Notes: generated by a model from the sequence alone, not told the origin. 47,584 bases of DNA from Kiritimatiellia bacterium (GCA_016296065.1 JAEDKA010000028.1:1-47584), one strand, 5' to 3'. Shown: positions 23,706-32,717, counted from the first letter of the stretch. Made by a program: numbers and translations.

Positions 23706-25619
23706 TCAGAGTTCCCTAGCAAGCGCGAGCGCATGCTCGGCCGTGAAGCCGAACTCCTGCGCAAGCACCTTGTACGGACCCGACGCGCCGAAGTGGTCGA
23801 GCGTAAGGAAGCGCGTGGTGTCCAGGTCGCGCGCAAAGCGCAGGAGTCCCTGGAAAGAACCCGCCTCGGCGAGTACGCGCTTCTTCATCGAGGCGGGCAG
23901 CACCTCGGCCTGGTACGCCGCATCCTGGCGCAGGAAAAGCTCGACGCACGGCATGGAAACGACGCGCGCACCGCGTCCGGACGCCGCAAGCTCCTTCGCC
24001 GCCGCAAGGCACAGATGCACCTCCGAGCCCGTCGCAACGAACAGAACCGGATCGTCTCCCTTCGCGTCGAAAAGGACGTATCCGCCCTTCGCAACCTTGT
24101 CGGGCGTCGCCTCGGGAAGTATCGGAAGGTTCTGGCGCGTCGTGAGGATGCAGCTCGGACCTTCCGTGGGCCTGAGCATCTCGACCCAGCACGCGCCGGT
24201 CTCGTTCGCGTCCGCCGGACGGTACACGTCGAGATTCGGCGTGACCCTGAGCGAGGCGATCTGCTCCACAGGCTCGTGCGTCGGACCATCCTCGCCCACG
24301 TAGAAGCTGTCGTGCGAGAAGACGAACATCGACGGAAGCCCCATGAGCGACGCAAGGCGAATCGCCGGCTTGCAGTAGTCGCTGAACACGAAGAACGTCG
24401 CGCCGAACGGACGAAGCCCGCCGTATGCCGCCATGCCGTTGACGATCGACGTCATCGCAAGCTCGCGGATTCCGAAATGGATGTTGCGTCCGGAGAAGTC
24501 CTCGGCCGAAATCCAGCCGTACTTCTTGAGTCCGGTTTTGTTCGACGGCTCGAGGTCCGCACTGCCTCCGACGAGCTCGGGGCAGCCCTCGGCGAGCGCG
24601 TTCATCACGGTTCCGCACGCGGCGCGCGTCGCGACCGCCTTCGCCGGATCGAACGCGGGGAGAAGCGCCGTGAGCTTCGCAGCGTCGATCGCCGGCGCGG
24701 CAGATGTGCCGCGGTCCTTCGCGCCTTCCGCCACCTCCGCCGCGCGGCGCGCGAACATCTCGTATGCAGCCGCCGGGACGTCGAACGACTTCTCCGGATC
24801 GTACCCAAGCGCCTTCTTCGTCGCCGCGAGCTCCTCGGCCCCGAGCGGCGCGCCGTGCACTCCGGCCGTGTCGTGCTTCGTCGGAGCGCCGTTGCCGATG
24901 TGCGTGTGGGAGATGACGAGAACGGGCGCGCTGGATTCCGCGACCGCCGCGTCAAATGCGCCGCGGATCGAGTCGAAGTCGTGTCCGTCGCACTCGAAGA
25001 CCTTCCATCCATACGACTCGAAGCGCTTCTTCGTGTCGTCCTTCATCGCGAGTGTGGCGTGTCCCTCGATAGTGATGTCGTTCGAGTCGTAGACAACCGT
25101 GAGCCCGCCGAGCTTGAGCGTCCCCGCGAAGGAGCAAGCCTCGTGCGAGATGCCCTCCTCCATGTCTCCGTCGCCGCAGAGGACCCAGGTGCGGTTCTTT
25201 GCGGATTTCATCTTCGCCGCGAGCGCAAGGCCGACGCCCATCGCAAGGCCCTGTCCGAGCGGACCCGTCGTCACCTCGATGCCGCGGATGAGCTCGCGCT
25301 CAGGATGCCCAGCGGTGCGGGAGCCGAACTGGCGGAAATTCTTCACCTCGTCGAGAGAGAGTCCGTCCATTCCGGAAAGATGGAAAAGCGAGTACACGAG
25401 CGGAGAGCAGTGTCCGCCGGAAAACACGAGCCTGTCGCGTCCCTCCCAGAGCGGCTCGGCCGGATTCACCTTCAGATACTCAAGCCAGAGCGTCGCCGCG
25501 ACGTCCGCCTGACCCATCGCGCCGCCCGGATGCCCCGAGTTCGCCTTCTCAACCATGTCAGCGACGAGGACGCGAATCGCGTTTGCCGCAACCTTCAGCT
25601 CTTCATTCTTGAATTTCAT
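23706..25619 (-). CDS. tkt: transketolase
   Basis: A 637-residue thiamine-diphosphate enzyme of the pentose phosphate pathway that moves two-carbon units between sugar phosphates. The N-terminal half has KANSGHPGGAMGQADV and the ThDP/Mg motif GDGDMEEGISHEA; the pyrimidine domain has the typical EDGPTHEPVEQ. Length is standard. It is monocistronic, with a promoter at 25651-25680, an AAGGG ribosome site and a terminator at 23605-23632. It is divergent from the XylR-like regulator across a 210-bp region that holds the putative operator pair. That fits a role in handling pentoses released by the nearby glycosidase fusion, though tkt is also a housekeeping gene. Confidence 0.96.
   Translation of the reverse strand: MKFKNEELKVAANAIRVLVADMVEKANSGHPGGAMGQADVAATLWLEYLKVNPAEPLWEGRDRLVFSGGHCSPLVYSLFHLSGMDGLSLDEVKNFRQFGSRTAGHPERELIRGIEVTTGPLGQGLAMGVGLALAAKMKSAKNRTWVLCGDGDMEEGISHEACSFAGTLKLGGLTVVYDSNDITIEGHATLAMKDDTKKRFESYGWKVFECDGHDFDSIRGAFDAAVAESSAPVLVISHTHIGNGAPTKHDTAGVHGAPLGAEELAATKKALGYDPEKSFDVPAAAYEMFARRAAEVAEGAKDRGTSAAPAIDAAKLTALLPAFDPAKAVATRAACGTVMNALAEGCPELVGGSADLEPSNKTGLKKYGWISAEDFSGRNIHFGIRELAMTSIVNGMAAYGGLRPFGATFFVFSDYCKPAIRLASLMGLPSMFVFSHDSFYVGEDGPTHEPVEQIASLRVTPNLDVYRPADANETGACWVEMLRPTEGPSCILTTRQNLPILPEATPDKVAKGGYVLFDAKGDDPVLFVATGSEVHLCLAAAKELAASGRGARVVSMPCVELFLRQDAAYQAEVLPASMKKRVLAEAGSFQGLLRFARDLDTTRFLTLDHFGASGPYKVLAQEFGFTAEHALALAREL
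24696..24713. repeat. dispersed palindrome copy 8 (exact)
   Basis: CGCGGC-AGATGT-GCCGCG in tkt, read as Arg-Gly-Thr-Ser-Ala-Ala (Arg303) in the linker between the two main domains. Confidence 0.85.
24948..24965. repeat. dispersed palindrome, one mismatch
   Basis: CGCGTC-AAATGC-GCCGCG in tkt, 11 of 12 arm positions matching. It is in the same frame as the exact copies (Arg-Gly-Ala-Phe-Asp-Ala, Arg219). Confidence 0.5.
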
Positions 25620-25650
25620 GCAATCTGCCCTTTTAGTGCTTTTGAGTAAA

Positions 25651-25680
25651 ATTCTATCATATCAGTTCTTTCGCAATCAA
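25651..25680 (-). promoter_or_regulatory. promoter of transketolase
   Basis: TTGATT (25675-25680), an 18-nt spacer ending in TGA, and TAGAAT (25651-25656). An overlapping TGATATGAT is an alternative -10. AAGGG lies 10 nt before the ATG at 25619. Confidence 0.6.
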
Positions 25681-25688
25681 TGCGGAAG

Positions 25689-25697
25689 TGTTATAAT
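25689..25697 (+). promoter_or_regulatory. possible distal promoter of the regulator gene
   Basis: TGTTATAAT on the plus strand, an extended -10 about 130 bp upstream of the regulator start. It overlaps the upstream edge of the tkt promoter region. Confidence 0.45.
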
Positions 25698-25745
25698 GTT
25701 CACAACTAAATGTTGCACTATAGACAACACTCACGAAATTGCGCA

Positions 25746-25768
25746 GCATCCCATTTGGAAAAATCTGC
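25746..25768 (+). promoter_or_regulatory. putative operator half-site, upstream copy
   Basis: A weaker copy (17 of 23 identical) of the site at 25767-25789, starting exactly 21 bp upstream in the same orientation: GCATCC, then TTTG, AAAA and GC at the same positions. Confidence 0.55.
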
Positions 25769-25789
25769 ATCCTGTTTGTAAAATTTCGC
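25767..25789 (+). promoter_or_regulatory. putative operator half-site, promoter-proximal copy
   Basis: A 23-bp site beginning GCATCCT, with GTAAAATT in the middle and CGC at the end. It ends 1 nt before the -35 of the regulator promoter. A copy identical at 20 of 23 positions lies at 32743-32765 over the -35 region of the glycosidase fusion. Confidence 0.7.
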
Positions 25790-25790
25790 A

Positions 25791-25820
25791 TTGCGGCGTA
25801 AGGAGCCGTTTTGCTATAAT
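25791..25820 (+). promoter_or_regulatory. proximal promoter of the XylR-like regulator
   Basis: TTGCGG (25791-25796), an 18-nt spacer ending in TGC, and TATAAT (25815-25820). Only 9 nt separate the -10 from the ATG at 25830 and there is no ribosome site, so the transcript is leaderless or nearly so. Confidence 0.75.
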
Positions 25821-25829
25821 ACCCGGCCA

Positions 25830-27011
25830 ATGAAAGTTGTTCTGTATTTTCAGCCTCCGACAAAGCACAGCGACTCCCTGAAGCTACAGGGTGCCAAGCG
25901 TATTGCACAGAAGCTGGCATGGCAGATCCAGGCCGTCGAGTCCCTGCCGTCCGCGCGCGGAATCAAGGACATGGTCGCTTTTTGGAATCCCGTCGGCGCA
26001 ATCGTCGAATGCGACGGATGGCCGACCGAGCTTGATCCATCCGTTTTCACGTGCATCCCGACAGTCTTCCTCGATCCGCCGAAGGAAATCGAGGAGCAGT
26101 GCGTCTTCTCCGTCTCCCACGACTCGAGCGCCACGGGACGCGAGGCGGCGAGGCACCTGCTGCAGCTCGGACGCAGAAACTTCGCCTACATCCCCTTCCG
26201 CCGCGACACGCCCTGGAGCCGCGACCGCGAAGAAGCCTTCGTGAAGGCCCTGTCCCTCAACGGATTCGGATGCTCCGTCATGGATCCCGCACAGCCAAAG
26301 GAGGACGCGACGAAGCTGCGCCGCCGCCGCCGCGAGTTCCTCACCTCGCTGCCGCTCCCGTGCTCGCTCTTCGCCGCCAATGACGAGACGGCGGACGACA
26401 TTCTCACCCTCGCCGCGCACGAGGGTCTCGACGTGCCAGAGGATCTGGCCGTGCTCGGGGTGGACAACTACGAGCCGATATGCGAGAACACGACTCCTTC
26501 GCTTTCGTCCGTCGAACCGGACTTCCTCCGCTGCGGCGAACTTGCCGCGCTTCTCCTCGCCGCCTACATGCGTGACGGGAAGCACTTCCGCGGAAGTAGG
26601 CGCCGCACTTTCGGACCAGCCCGCACCGTGGTGCGCGCCTCGACGCGGACGACTGCAGCGGGAACGGACCGCACTGTAGCCAAGGCGCTGGAGACAATCC
26701 GCCGCAAGGCGTGCAACGGAATGCGCGTGGAGGATGTCCTAAAGCTCTTCCCCTGCTCTGCGCCAGTAGCCTACGCGCGGTTCAAGAAAATCGCCGGGCA
26801 CACCATCCTCGAGGAGATACACGCCGTCCAGCTGGAGCGAGTTAAGGAACTTCTTTCCGACCCCTCGATGCAGCTCAAGTCGATAAGCGACTTCTGCGGC
26901 TTCACCAACCCCAACTCGCTGCGCAAGTTCTTCCTGCGCGAGACGGGAATGACGATGAGCCAGTGGCGCGAGGAAAACCTGCGCACGTCAGTTGAAAGTG
27001 AAAGACTGTAG
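25830..27011 (+). CDS. XylR-like transcriptional regulator (sugar-binding domain plus AraC-type HTH)
   Basis: The protein has 393 residues from ATG 25830. Residues 1-265 resemble the LacI/periplasmic-binding-protein sensor fold: PTVFLDPP, VSHDSSATGREAARHLLQLGRRNFAYIP, LFAANDETADDI and VLGVDNYEPICENTTPSLSSV are typical. Residues about 290-385 are an AraC-type double HTH (RVEDVLKLFPCSAPVAYARF, ISDFCGFTNPNSLRKFFLRE). There is no N-terminal LacI HTH, so this is the layout of E. coli XylR, a pentose-responsive activator. It is the only plus-strand gene, divergent from tkt and convergent with the glycosidase fusion, whose last codons overlap its own by 24 bp. It probably binds the sites at 25746-25789 and 32743-32765; ligand xylose or a related sugar is inference. 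Confidence 0.9.
   Translation: MKVVLYFQPPTKHSDSLKLQGAKRIAQKLAWQIQAVESLPSARGIKDMVAFWNPVGAIVECDGWPTELDPSVFTCIPTVFLDPPKEIEEQCVFSVSHDSSATGREAARHLLQLGRRNFAYIPFRRDTPWSRDREEAFVKALSLNGFGCSVMDPAQPKEDATKLRRRRREFLTSLPLPCSLFAANDETADDILTLAAHEGLDVPEDLAVLGVDNYEPICENTTPSLSSVEPDFLRCGELAALLLAAYMRDGKHFRGSRRRTFGPARTVVRASTRTTAAGTDRTVAKALETIRRKACNGMRVEDVLKLFPCSAPVAYARFKKIAGHTILEEIHAVQLERVKELLSDPSMQLKSISDFCGFTNPNSLRKFFLRETGMTMSQWREENLRTSVESERL
26532..26549. repeat. dispersed palindrome, one mismatch
   Basis: TGCGGC-GAACTT-GCCGCG in the regulator gene, 11 of 12 arm positions matching. It is in the same frame (Cys-Gly-Glu-Leu-Ala-Ala) although this gene is on the opposite strand. Confidence 0.45.
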
Positions 27012-30000
27012 GTCGAAGAGGTCCGACCCCTTCTCGCCGTCGAAGCGAAGCACGACCGCGTCGATCGTGCCGAACATTTCCGGCAAATCCATCTCCAGCT
27101 CGGATGCGCTGCATCCGTCACCCGGCGGAACCTCAACGGCGCCGATTTCCGCCCCGTCGCGGCCAAGCAGCGCGATTTTTCCGCCCGCGCGCGGAACCAC
27201 CTTGAGCGAAAGCGCGAGGATTGGCCGCGTGCATTCCACGTACCAGCGCCAAGTCGCTGTGTCGCCTGCGCGTATCCCGCCAAGCCGCTCGGTGCCGTCG
27301 GGCAGCAGAACGATGCGCGCGTTGCCCGTCATCTTGCAGGCGATGCGCGCCGGCGTTTCGTCAAACGGAACAAGCCCCCATGCCGCGCCGTTCGAGGTCA
27401 TCTCGACTTCCTTTATCAGACCGTCTCCGTCGAACTCTATCGGCTCCACGCACGCCTTGCGCATCGACCGCGAGCCGTTCGTGGAGCGGTGGTAGAAAAC
27501 GTACCACCGCCCTTTGTACTCCGCGATGCCGCCGTGGTTGTTCCACGACTCCGGATCGCACCCCGCGTTGTCGACGATCACGCCGCGGTAGGTGTAGGGT
27601 CCGAACGGACTCTTCGCCGTGGCGTATCCGATCGACGTGGGCCTCCCTTTCCTGCTGATGTCCGCGAACGTGAGATAGTAGATTCCGTTCCGCTTCGTAA
27701 GTTGCGAGCCTTCGTGGAAATGATGCCGCGCCACGTCGATCACGTTCGTATGGACCGATCCCTCGACGATGCCGCTCAAATCCGGCTTCAGCACCGCCAT
27801 CGACATCGAAAACTGACCCCACGTGTAGTAGATCGTCCCGTCGTCGTCGCGGAATACCGACGGATCGATCTGCGTCGGTCCCTTCAGCTCGCGCGCGCCG
27901 GTGTACGGACCCGTCGCGTCCGGCGCATCCAGCACGCCCTCGGCGTGGTCTTTGTTGAACATGCAGTAGAAGAGACGCCACTTGCCGTCCAGGAAAATGC
28001 CGTCGGGCGCAAGAAGCTCCCAGTCGAGGAACGGCACTTCGCGCCCCTCGCCCTTCGAGCGGATTATGTCGCGATGAACCTTCCACGACTTCATGTCGCT
28101 CGTCTCGAACGCGTCGTTCGCGTGCGAGCAGTACCTGTCCGGCGCAACGTCGCGCGAGCCGAAGAGCCAGAGCCTGCCGTCGGGCCCAACCCGCGGCGCG
28201 GGGTCGGAGAAGAACGCGCCCTCGGGCGTTATCGGATTCACCGCCGCGCGCGTGAGCGTCACACTGTCGCCGGAAAGTCCATCCGCCTCGGCCTTCAGCA
28301 CGCACGTCTCGCCTTCGTGCGGACGGACGTATACGAGCGCGCGGGAATGGAAAAGCGAATGCTCGTTCGTCCCCTGGAACGGCTCGACGGACGAGTTGCT
28401 GCCGTTTCCGATCGCGACGATGTCTCCGCCCGTTATCGTGAAGCGCACCTTGTGCGATGCGTCAGGCACGACCGTTCCCTTCGCGTCGACGGCCTCGACC
28501 TGCACGAAGCGTAGCGACCCCAGCTCTTCGCTCCGGAGCTCGCACGCGAGCCTGAGCCTTTTCGCCGGCCCCGCCGTGCGCACCATCTTCTCGCCGATCT
28601 TCTTCCCGCCCTTCCAGACGACGACATTGATCTCGCCCGGTTCGTACGGAACCTCGAGCCAGCGGAAACGGTAGTCGTCCGTGACGGCGAAGTAGCCCTC
28701 GCCCTGGCGCTTGCCCTTCTCGCGCACGCCCATCGACTTTCCGTTGACGAAAAGCTCCGCCTTGTCCCCCGAGGCGTAGCAGAACACCGGCACGTTCTTC
28801 CCCTCGCGGCCGGGCCAGGTCCAGTGCGGAAGAAGATGAATGGTGTCGCTTTTCTCGTTCCACACCGAGCGGTAGAGGTAGTAGCGGTCCTTGGGAAGTG
28901 CCGTCAAGTCGCAGATTCCGAAAAGCGAGCTGCGGTTCTTCCCCCAGTTGACGCACGGCTCGCCGAGGTAGTCGATGCCGGCCCAGATGAACTGTCCGCA
29001 GAGGTATTTGTCCGTGCGCTCCCTGTCGAGGTCGACGTCGGGAATGTCGCTCCAGTCCTCCGCGCCGAGATCGTATGACGTCACGTCCGTCTGGCCGGTG
29101 GAGCCGTAGTGGTGCTTGATGGACGGCAGATCGGGCTCGTAGTAGCCGAACGTCGAAAGCGACGCGGCGGCTTCGGAGTAGAGCGTTGGCTTCTCCGGAT
29201 ACTTCGCGCGCATGATGCGGTAGAGCGCGCGGTAGTTCCATCCGGTGAGGTCGAGGTCCTGGAGGTGCCCCAGTCCGACGGCGTCGGTGAAGCAGCAGCC
29301 CATCGCGACCGGACGCGTCGGGTCAATCGACCGCACGGCGTCCGCGAAGAGCTTCACACGCGCGCGCGTCGTTCCGTCGTCGCACGCCGCGCCGTACCAG
29401 TTGCTCTTCCACGCCGGCGAGATCTCGTTTCCGATGGACCACGCGATGATCGAGGGATGGTTCCTGTCGCGCCGCACGAACGCGTTGAGATTGCCGAGCA
29501 CGTACCCTTCCAGGTTCTCGTCGGGAGTGCGCCCGGAAGTCGCGTCCCACTTGTCGAAGCACTCGTCCCAGACGAGTATTCCCATCTCGTCGCAGAGGTC
29601 GAGCATCTTCGGGTCCGGCGGATTGTGCGACGTCCTGAAAGCGTTCACCCCCATGTCCTTCATGATCTCGAGCTGCCTGCGCGCGGCGGAGACGTCGAAC
29701 GCCATGCCGAGCGGACCCAAGTCGGAGTGAAGGTCGACGCCCTTGAGCGCGACGCGGCGTCCGTTGAGCCAGAACCCGTCGCTCTTCCATTCGATGGTGC
29801 GGATTCCGTACCTGTACTTCCGTCCGAAGAGCTCGTATGTGTAGAGATGCGGGTCCTCTATGTCCCACAGCCTCGGATGGACGATTTCGAACGTCGTCCC
29901 GTCCGGTCCGGCGGGCGTCTCCCATTCAACCTTGACGACGGCCTTCTCCTTCGTGACTACGGGCGTCGTGATGAACACGGACCCCGGAAGCGCGCGCTTA

Positions 30001-32711
30001 TCGAAATCGTCCGCGACGAGACGCACCTCGCGGTAGATGCCGGCGCCCGGATACCAGCGCGAGCGCTGGCGCGTCGTGTCGCACTTCACGACGAGTTCCT
30101 GGTCGACGCCGAACTTCGCGACGTTCGCAAGCTCCACGCGGAAGCCCAGGTAGCCGTAGTTCCATCCGCCGATCTTCTTTCCGTCGAGATACACCTCCGG
30201 ACGGCTCATCACGCCGTCGAACTCGAGTGCGGCGCATGTGCCGCGCGCCCATTCGGCGGGAAGGCGCAGCGTGCGGCGATAGACGCCCTTCCCCACCCAC
30301 GGCAGCGCGCCAGTGTTTCCGTTGCCGTCGTTCTGCGGGTCGGCGTGGAAGTCGAACGGACGCGAGATCGCCCAGTCGTGCGGAACGGACACCTTCTGCC
30401 ATTCGCCCGTGCCGCCGTAGGAGAACTCCCATCCGTCGCGCAGCGCTGCGCTGTAAGCCCGCGCAAAAGTCGCCTCGACAGCCTTGCCGGTGTATGCGAC
30501 TTCGCGAACGCCCGGAACCGATCCGTCCGCGACGCGTATGCGGAAGCGCCGCTTCACGAGCATGCCGGGATAGCTTCCACGCCGAGCGCCTATCTTGAGC
30601 GTCCGCCTCGCGTCGTCCCACGCGAAGTCGATCTCCGTGAATTCGCCGCGCTCGCATGCGCGCGTCTCGAAGTCGTCCTCGTAGAGCGTGAACTTTCCGT
30701 CGGCCCCGGGATACACCACGACCTCTAGATCGTCCCACGGCTTCTCGCCGTTCCACTGGACGTCCGGTCCGAGCGGCATGATCGTTCCGGCCTTCGCGTA
30801 GCACGGCGTCGCGGCGAGCGGCACGACGAGGTCCGCGACATATCCGCCCGGGAGGCGCTTTCCGCTCGCGACGTTCCACCAGTCAGTCCCCTCGGGAAGA
30901 TAGACCGAGACCTTCCCGCCCGGCTTCGTGACGGGCGCGACGAGGAGGCTGCGGCCGAACATGTATTCCTGCGCAAGGGTCCACGCCCTGCGGTCGGACG
31001 GGAAATCGGCGGCGAGCGGACGCATGAAGCTCGTGCCGTTGCGCGACACATCCGCCGCGGTCGAGTAGATGTAGGGCATAAGCGCGTAGCGGCGCTTGAT
31101 CGCGCCGAGGAGCGCGTCGTACGTTTCCTCGCCAGGCTTGCCGTAGAGGTAGATTTCGCGCGGAACGCCAGTGCCGTGGCTGCGCATCATCGGCATGTAG
31201 ACGCCTGCCTCGAACCAGCGCACGTAGAGTTCGCGCCATTCGGGATTGTCGACGCCGCCCTTGGGGAGCCAGCTGCCGGAGAAGAATCCGCCGAGGTCGC
31301 ATCCGAACTGCGGATTGCCCGTGAGCGAATAGTTTATGCCGCCCGGAATCTGGTAGGAGAATCCATCCCACGAGCTTTCCACGTCGCCGCTCCAGACGCT
31401 CGTTGAGCAGCGCTGCTGTCCGGCGGATGCGCCGCGAGTGAGGATGAACGGACGCTTGTCGTCGCGCTTTCTGAGGCGCGTCGCGACGGGCTCGGTGCAG
31501 GCGAGCGGATAGGCGCTGCGCACCGCGCGCCAGGGGAGTCCGAGCGAGGTCGGGAGCTCGAGGTCGCCGTCCTTCTCGAAGTGGTCGGGATCGGTCGAGT
31601 CCATCCACCATCCGTCTATTCCGATATCGACGAGGCGAAGGAGGTGCTTCCAGTAGATTTCATTCGCGACGGGGTTGTAGGAGTCCTGGATGTGCGCGCC
31701 CGACGGGCTGTGGTCCTCGTCGGAGACCCACGCGGGCCAGGTCGTGACGGGAATGAGGAGACCTTTCGATTCGAGCTCCTTGAAGGCGTCCGTCTTAGGT
31801 CCGAACGACGGCCACACGGTGATGAGGACTTTCGCGTGGAGGGCATGGATGTCGTCCACCATCTTCTTCGGATCGGGGAACGTGCGCGAGTCGAACTTCA
31901 TGTCGTTCCAGTGCGCGTTGTCGCCCCAGTACTGCCAGTCCTGGACGATACCGTCAAGCGGGATGCCGTCCGCGCGGTAGCGCTTGAGGACGGACACGAT
32001 CTCGTCCTGCGTCTTGTAGCGCTCGCGCGACTGCCAGAAGCCGTACACCCAGCGCGGAAGCATCGGGGCGGGGCCGGTGAGACGGCGCATGCCGGCGACG
32101 CAGCCGTCCATAGAACCGCCTGCGATGAAGTAGTAGTCGACGAAAGCGGCGCTTTCGCTCGTTAGCGAGAAGCTGTCCTTGGAGGAGGTGAACGCAACGG
32201 GGCTCGAGTCGTCCCAGTAGAGGGCCCATCCGAGCGGAGAGGCGACGTAGGCGATTCCGTCGCCCTGGTTCTGCGGCATGAGTCGGTGGGTGATTCCGCG
32301 GATGTCGAGGACCGGCTTCTGCAGGTCGCCGAGTCCGTAGAGCGGTGCCTCCTCGCCGAGCGCGAACGCCTGCGCCGCCGGGGAGACGGAAGTCTTCCCC
32401 TTCTCGCTCAGGAGCACCTTGCCGTCGGGGGAGAGGAACGTGAAGAGCCCCGACTCCTTCGCCTGCGAGACGACGAGCGCGGAGGTCTTCCACACGGTCT
32501 CCTTCTCGGACTCCGTGCGTTCCACGGAAACGGTCTTGTCTTCCTTGGCAAGAACCGCCTTCCACGGCTTTGTCAGGGACTGTCCCCGCTCGGCGCGCAC
32601 GATGCGCACAATGGACGGCGAATAGAATCGAACCGACGTCTCCGTTTCGGCACCAAATGCCGAGAACACGACAGCGACCACAGCGGCCGCGAATGCTGTT
32701 ACTCTTTTCAT
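26988..32711 (-). CDS. exported GH31-GH2-GH43 triple glycoside hydrolase
   Basis: One 1907-residue chain with a signal peptide (residues 1-20, ending FSAFGA). Residues about 25-740 are GH31, resembling alpha-xylosidases: WVYGFWQSRERYKTQDE, nucleophile Asp371 in DGWWMDSTDPD and acid/base Asp443 in WSGDVESSW. Residues about 752-1460 are GH2 (VPHDWAISRPF, FRTSHNPPDPKML, acid/base Glu1096 in SIGNEIS, nucleophile probably Glu1180 in LYSEAAAS) with a trailing Ig-like region. Residues about 1495-1765 are a GH43 five-blade propeller (Asp1503 in FSDPAP, Asp1616 in QIDPSVFRDDDG, Glu1667 in HEGSQLT), and a C-terminal CBM6-like beta-sandwich follows. All three catalytic sets look intact. The combination alpha-xylosidase, beta-galactosidase and arabinofuranosidase matches enzymes that trim xyloglucan side chains in Bacteroides loci, but there they are separate proteins; exact specificities are inferred. 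The transcript is probably leaderless (-10 at 32718-32723). Confidence 0.93.
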   Translation of the reverse strand: MKRVTAFAAAVVAVVFSAFGAETETSVRFYSPSIVRIVRAERGQSLTKPWKAVLAKEDKTVSVERTESEKETVWKTSALVVSQAKESGLFTFLSPDGKVLLSEKGKTSVSPAAQAFALGEEAPLYGLGDLQKPVLDIRGITHRLMPQNQGDGIAYVASPLGWALYWDDSSPVAFTSSKDSFSLTSESAAFVDYYFIAGGSMDGCVAGMRRLTGPAPMLPRWVYGFWQSRERYKTQDEIVSVLKRYRADGIPLDGIVQDWQYWGDNAHWNDMKFDSRTFPDPKKMVDDIHALHAKVLITVWPSFGPKTDAFKELESKGLLIPVTTWPAWVSDEDHSPSGAHIQDSYNPVANEIYWKHLLRLVDIGIDGWWMDSTDPDHFEKDGDLELPTSLGLPWRAVRSAYPLACTEPVATRLRKRDDKRPFILTRGASAGQQRCSTSVWSGDVESSWDGFSYQIPGGINYSLTGNPQFGCDLGGFFSGSWLPKGGVDNPEWRELYVRWFEAGVYMPMMRSHGTGVPREIYLYGKPGEETYDALLGAIKRRYALMPYIYSTAADVSRNGTSFMRPLAADFPSDRRAWTLAQEYMFGRSLLVAPVTKPGGKVSVYLPEGTDWWNVASGKRLPGGYVADLVVPLAATPCYAKAGTIMPLGPDVQWNGEKPWDDLEVVVYPGADGKFTLYEDDFETRACERGEFTEIDFAWDDARRTLKIGARRGSYPGMLVKRRFRIRVADGSVPGVREVAYTGKAVEATFARAYSAALRDGWEFSYGGTGEWQKVSVPHDWAISRPFDFHADPQNDGNGNTGALPWVGKGVYRRTLRLPAEWARGTCAALEFDGVMSRPEVYLDGKKIGGWNYGYLGFRVELANVAKFGVDQELVVKCDTTRQRSRWYPGAGIYREVRLVADDFDKRALPGSVFITTPVVTKEKAVVKVEWETPAGPDGTTFEIVHPRLWDIEDPHLYTYELFGRKYRYGIRTIEWKSDGFWLNGRRVALKGVDLHSDLGPLGMAFDVSAARRQLEIMKDMGVNAFRTSHNPPDPKMLDLCDEMGILVWDECFDKWDATSGRTPDENLEGYVLGNLNAFVRRDRNHPSIIAWSIGNEISPAWKSNWYGAACDDGTTRARVKLFADAVRSIDPTRPVAMGCCFTDAVGLGHLQDLDLTGWNYRALYRIMRAKYPEKPTLYSEAAASLSTFGYYEPDLPSIKHHYGSTGQTDVTSYDLGAEDWSDIPDVDLDRERTDKYLCGQFIWAGIDYLGEPCVNWGKNRSSLFGICDLTALPKDRYYLYRSVWNEKSDTIHLLPHWTWPGREGKNVPVFCYASGDKAELFVNGKSMGVREKGKRQGEGYFAVTDDYRFRWLEVPYEPGEINVVVWKGGKKIGEKMVRTAGPAKRLRLACELRSEELGSLRFVQVEAVDAKGTVVPDASHKVRFTITGGDIVAIGNGSNSSVEPFQGTNEHSLFHSRALVYVRPHEGETCVLKAEADGLSGDSVTLTRAAVNPITPEGAFFSDPAPRVGPDGRLWLFGSRDVAPDRYCSHANDAFETSDMKSWKVHRDIIRSKGEGREVPFLDWELLAPDGIFLDGKWRLFYCMFNKDHAEGVLDAPDATGPYTGARELKGPTQIDPSVFRDDDGTIYYTWGQFSMSMAVLKPDLSGIVEGSVHTNVIDVARHHFHEGSQLTKRNGIYYLTFADISRKGRPTSIGYATAKSPFGPYTYRGVIVDNAGCDPESWNNHGGIAEYKGRWYVFYHRSTNGSRSMRKACVEPIEFDGDGLIKEVEMTSNGAAWGLVPFDETPARIACKMTGNARIVLLPDGTERLGGIRAGDTATWRWYVECTRPILALSLKVVPRAGGKIALLGRDGAEIGAVEVPPGDGCSASELEMDLPEMFGTIDAVVLRFDGEKGSDLFDLQSFTFN
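30228..30245. repeat. dispersed palindrome, one mismatch
   Basis: TGCGGC-GCATGT-GCCGCG in the GH2 part of the fusion, read as Arg-Gly-Thr-Cys-Ala-Ala (Arg823). Confidence 0.55.
32572..32589 (-). repeat. 18-nt match to the intergenic REP-like hairpin, inside the GH31 coding start
   Basis: On the minus strand GCGGGGACAGTCCCTGAC is identical to plus-strand 32801-32818, the right arm of the hairpin 230 bp away. Here it encodes part of RGQSLTK near residue 45. Confidence 0.6.
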
Positions 32712-32717
32712 ATTTAC

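Noticed and set aside
25711..25729. Inverted repeat TGTTG-N9-CAACA as an operator
   Set aside because: The arms are only 5 bp and the repeat does not recur at the fusion promoter, unlike the 23-bp site. It is probably chance in AT-rich spacer DNA.
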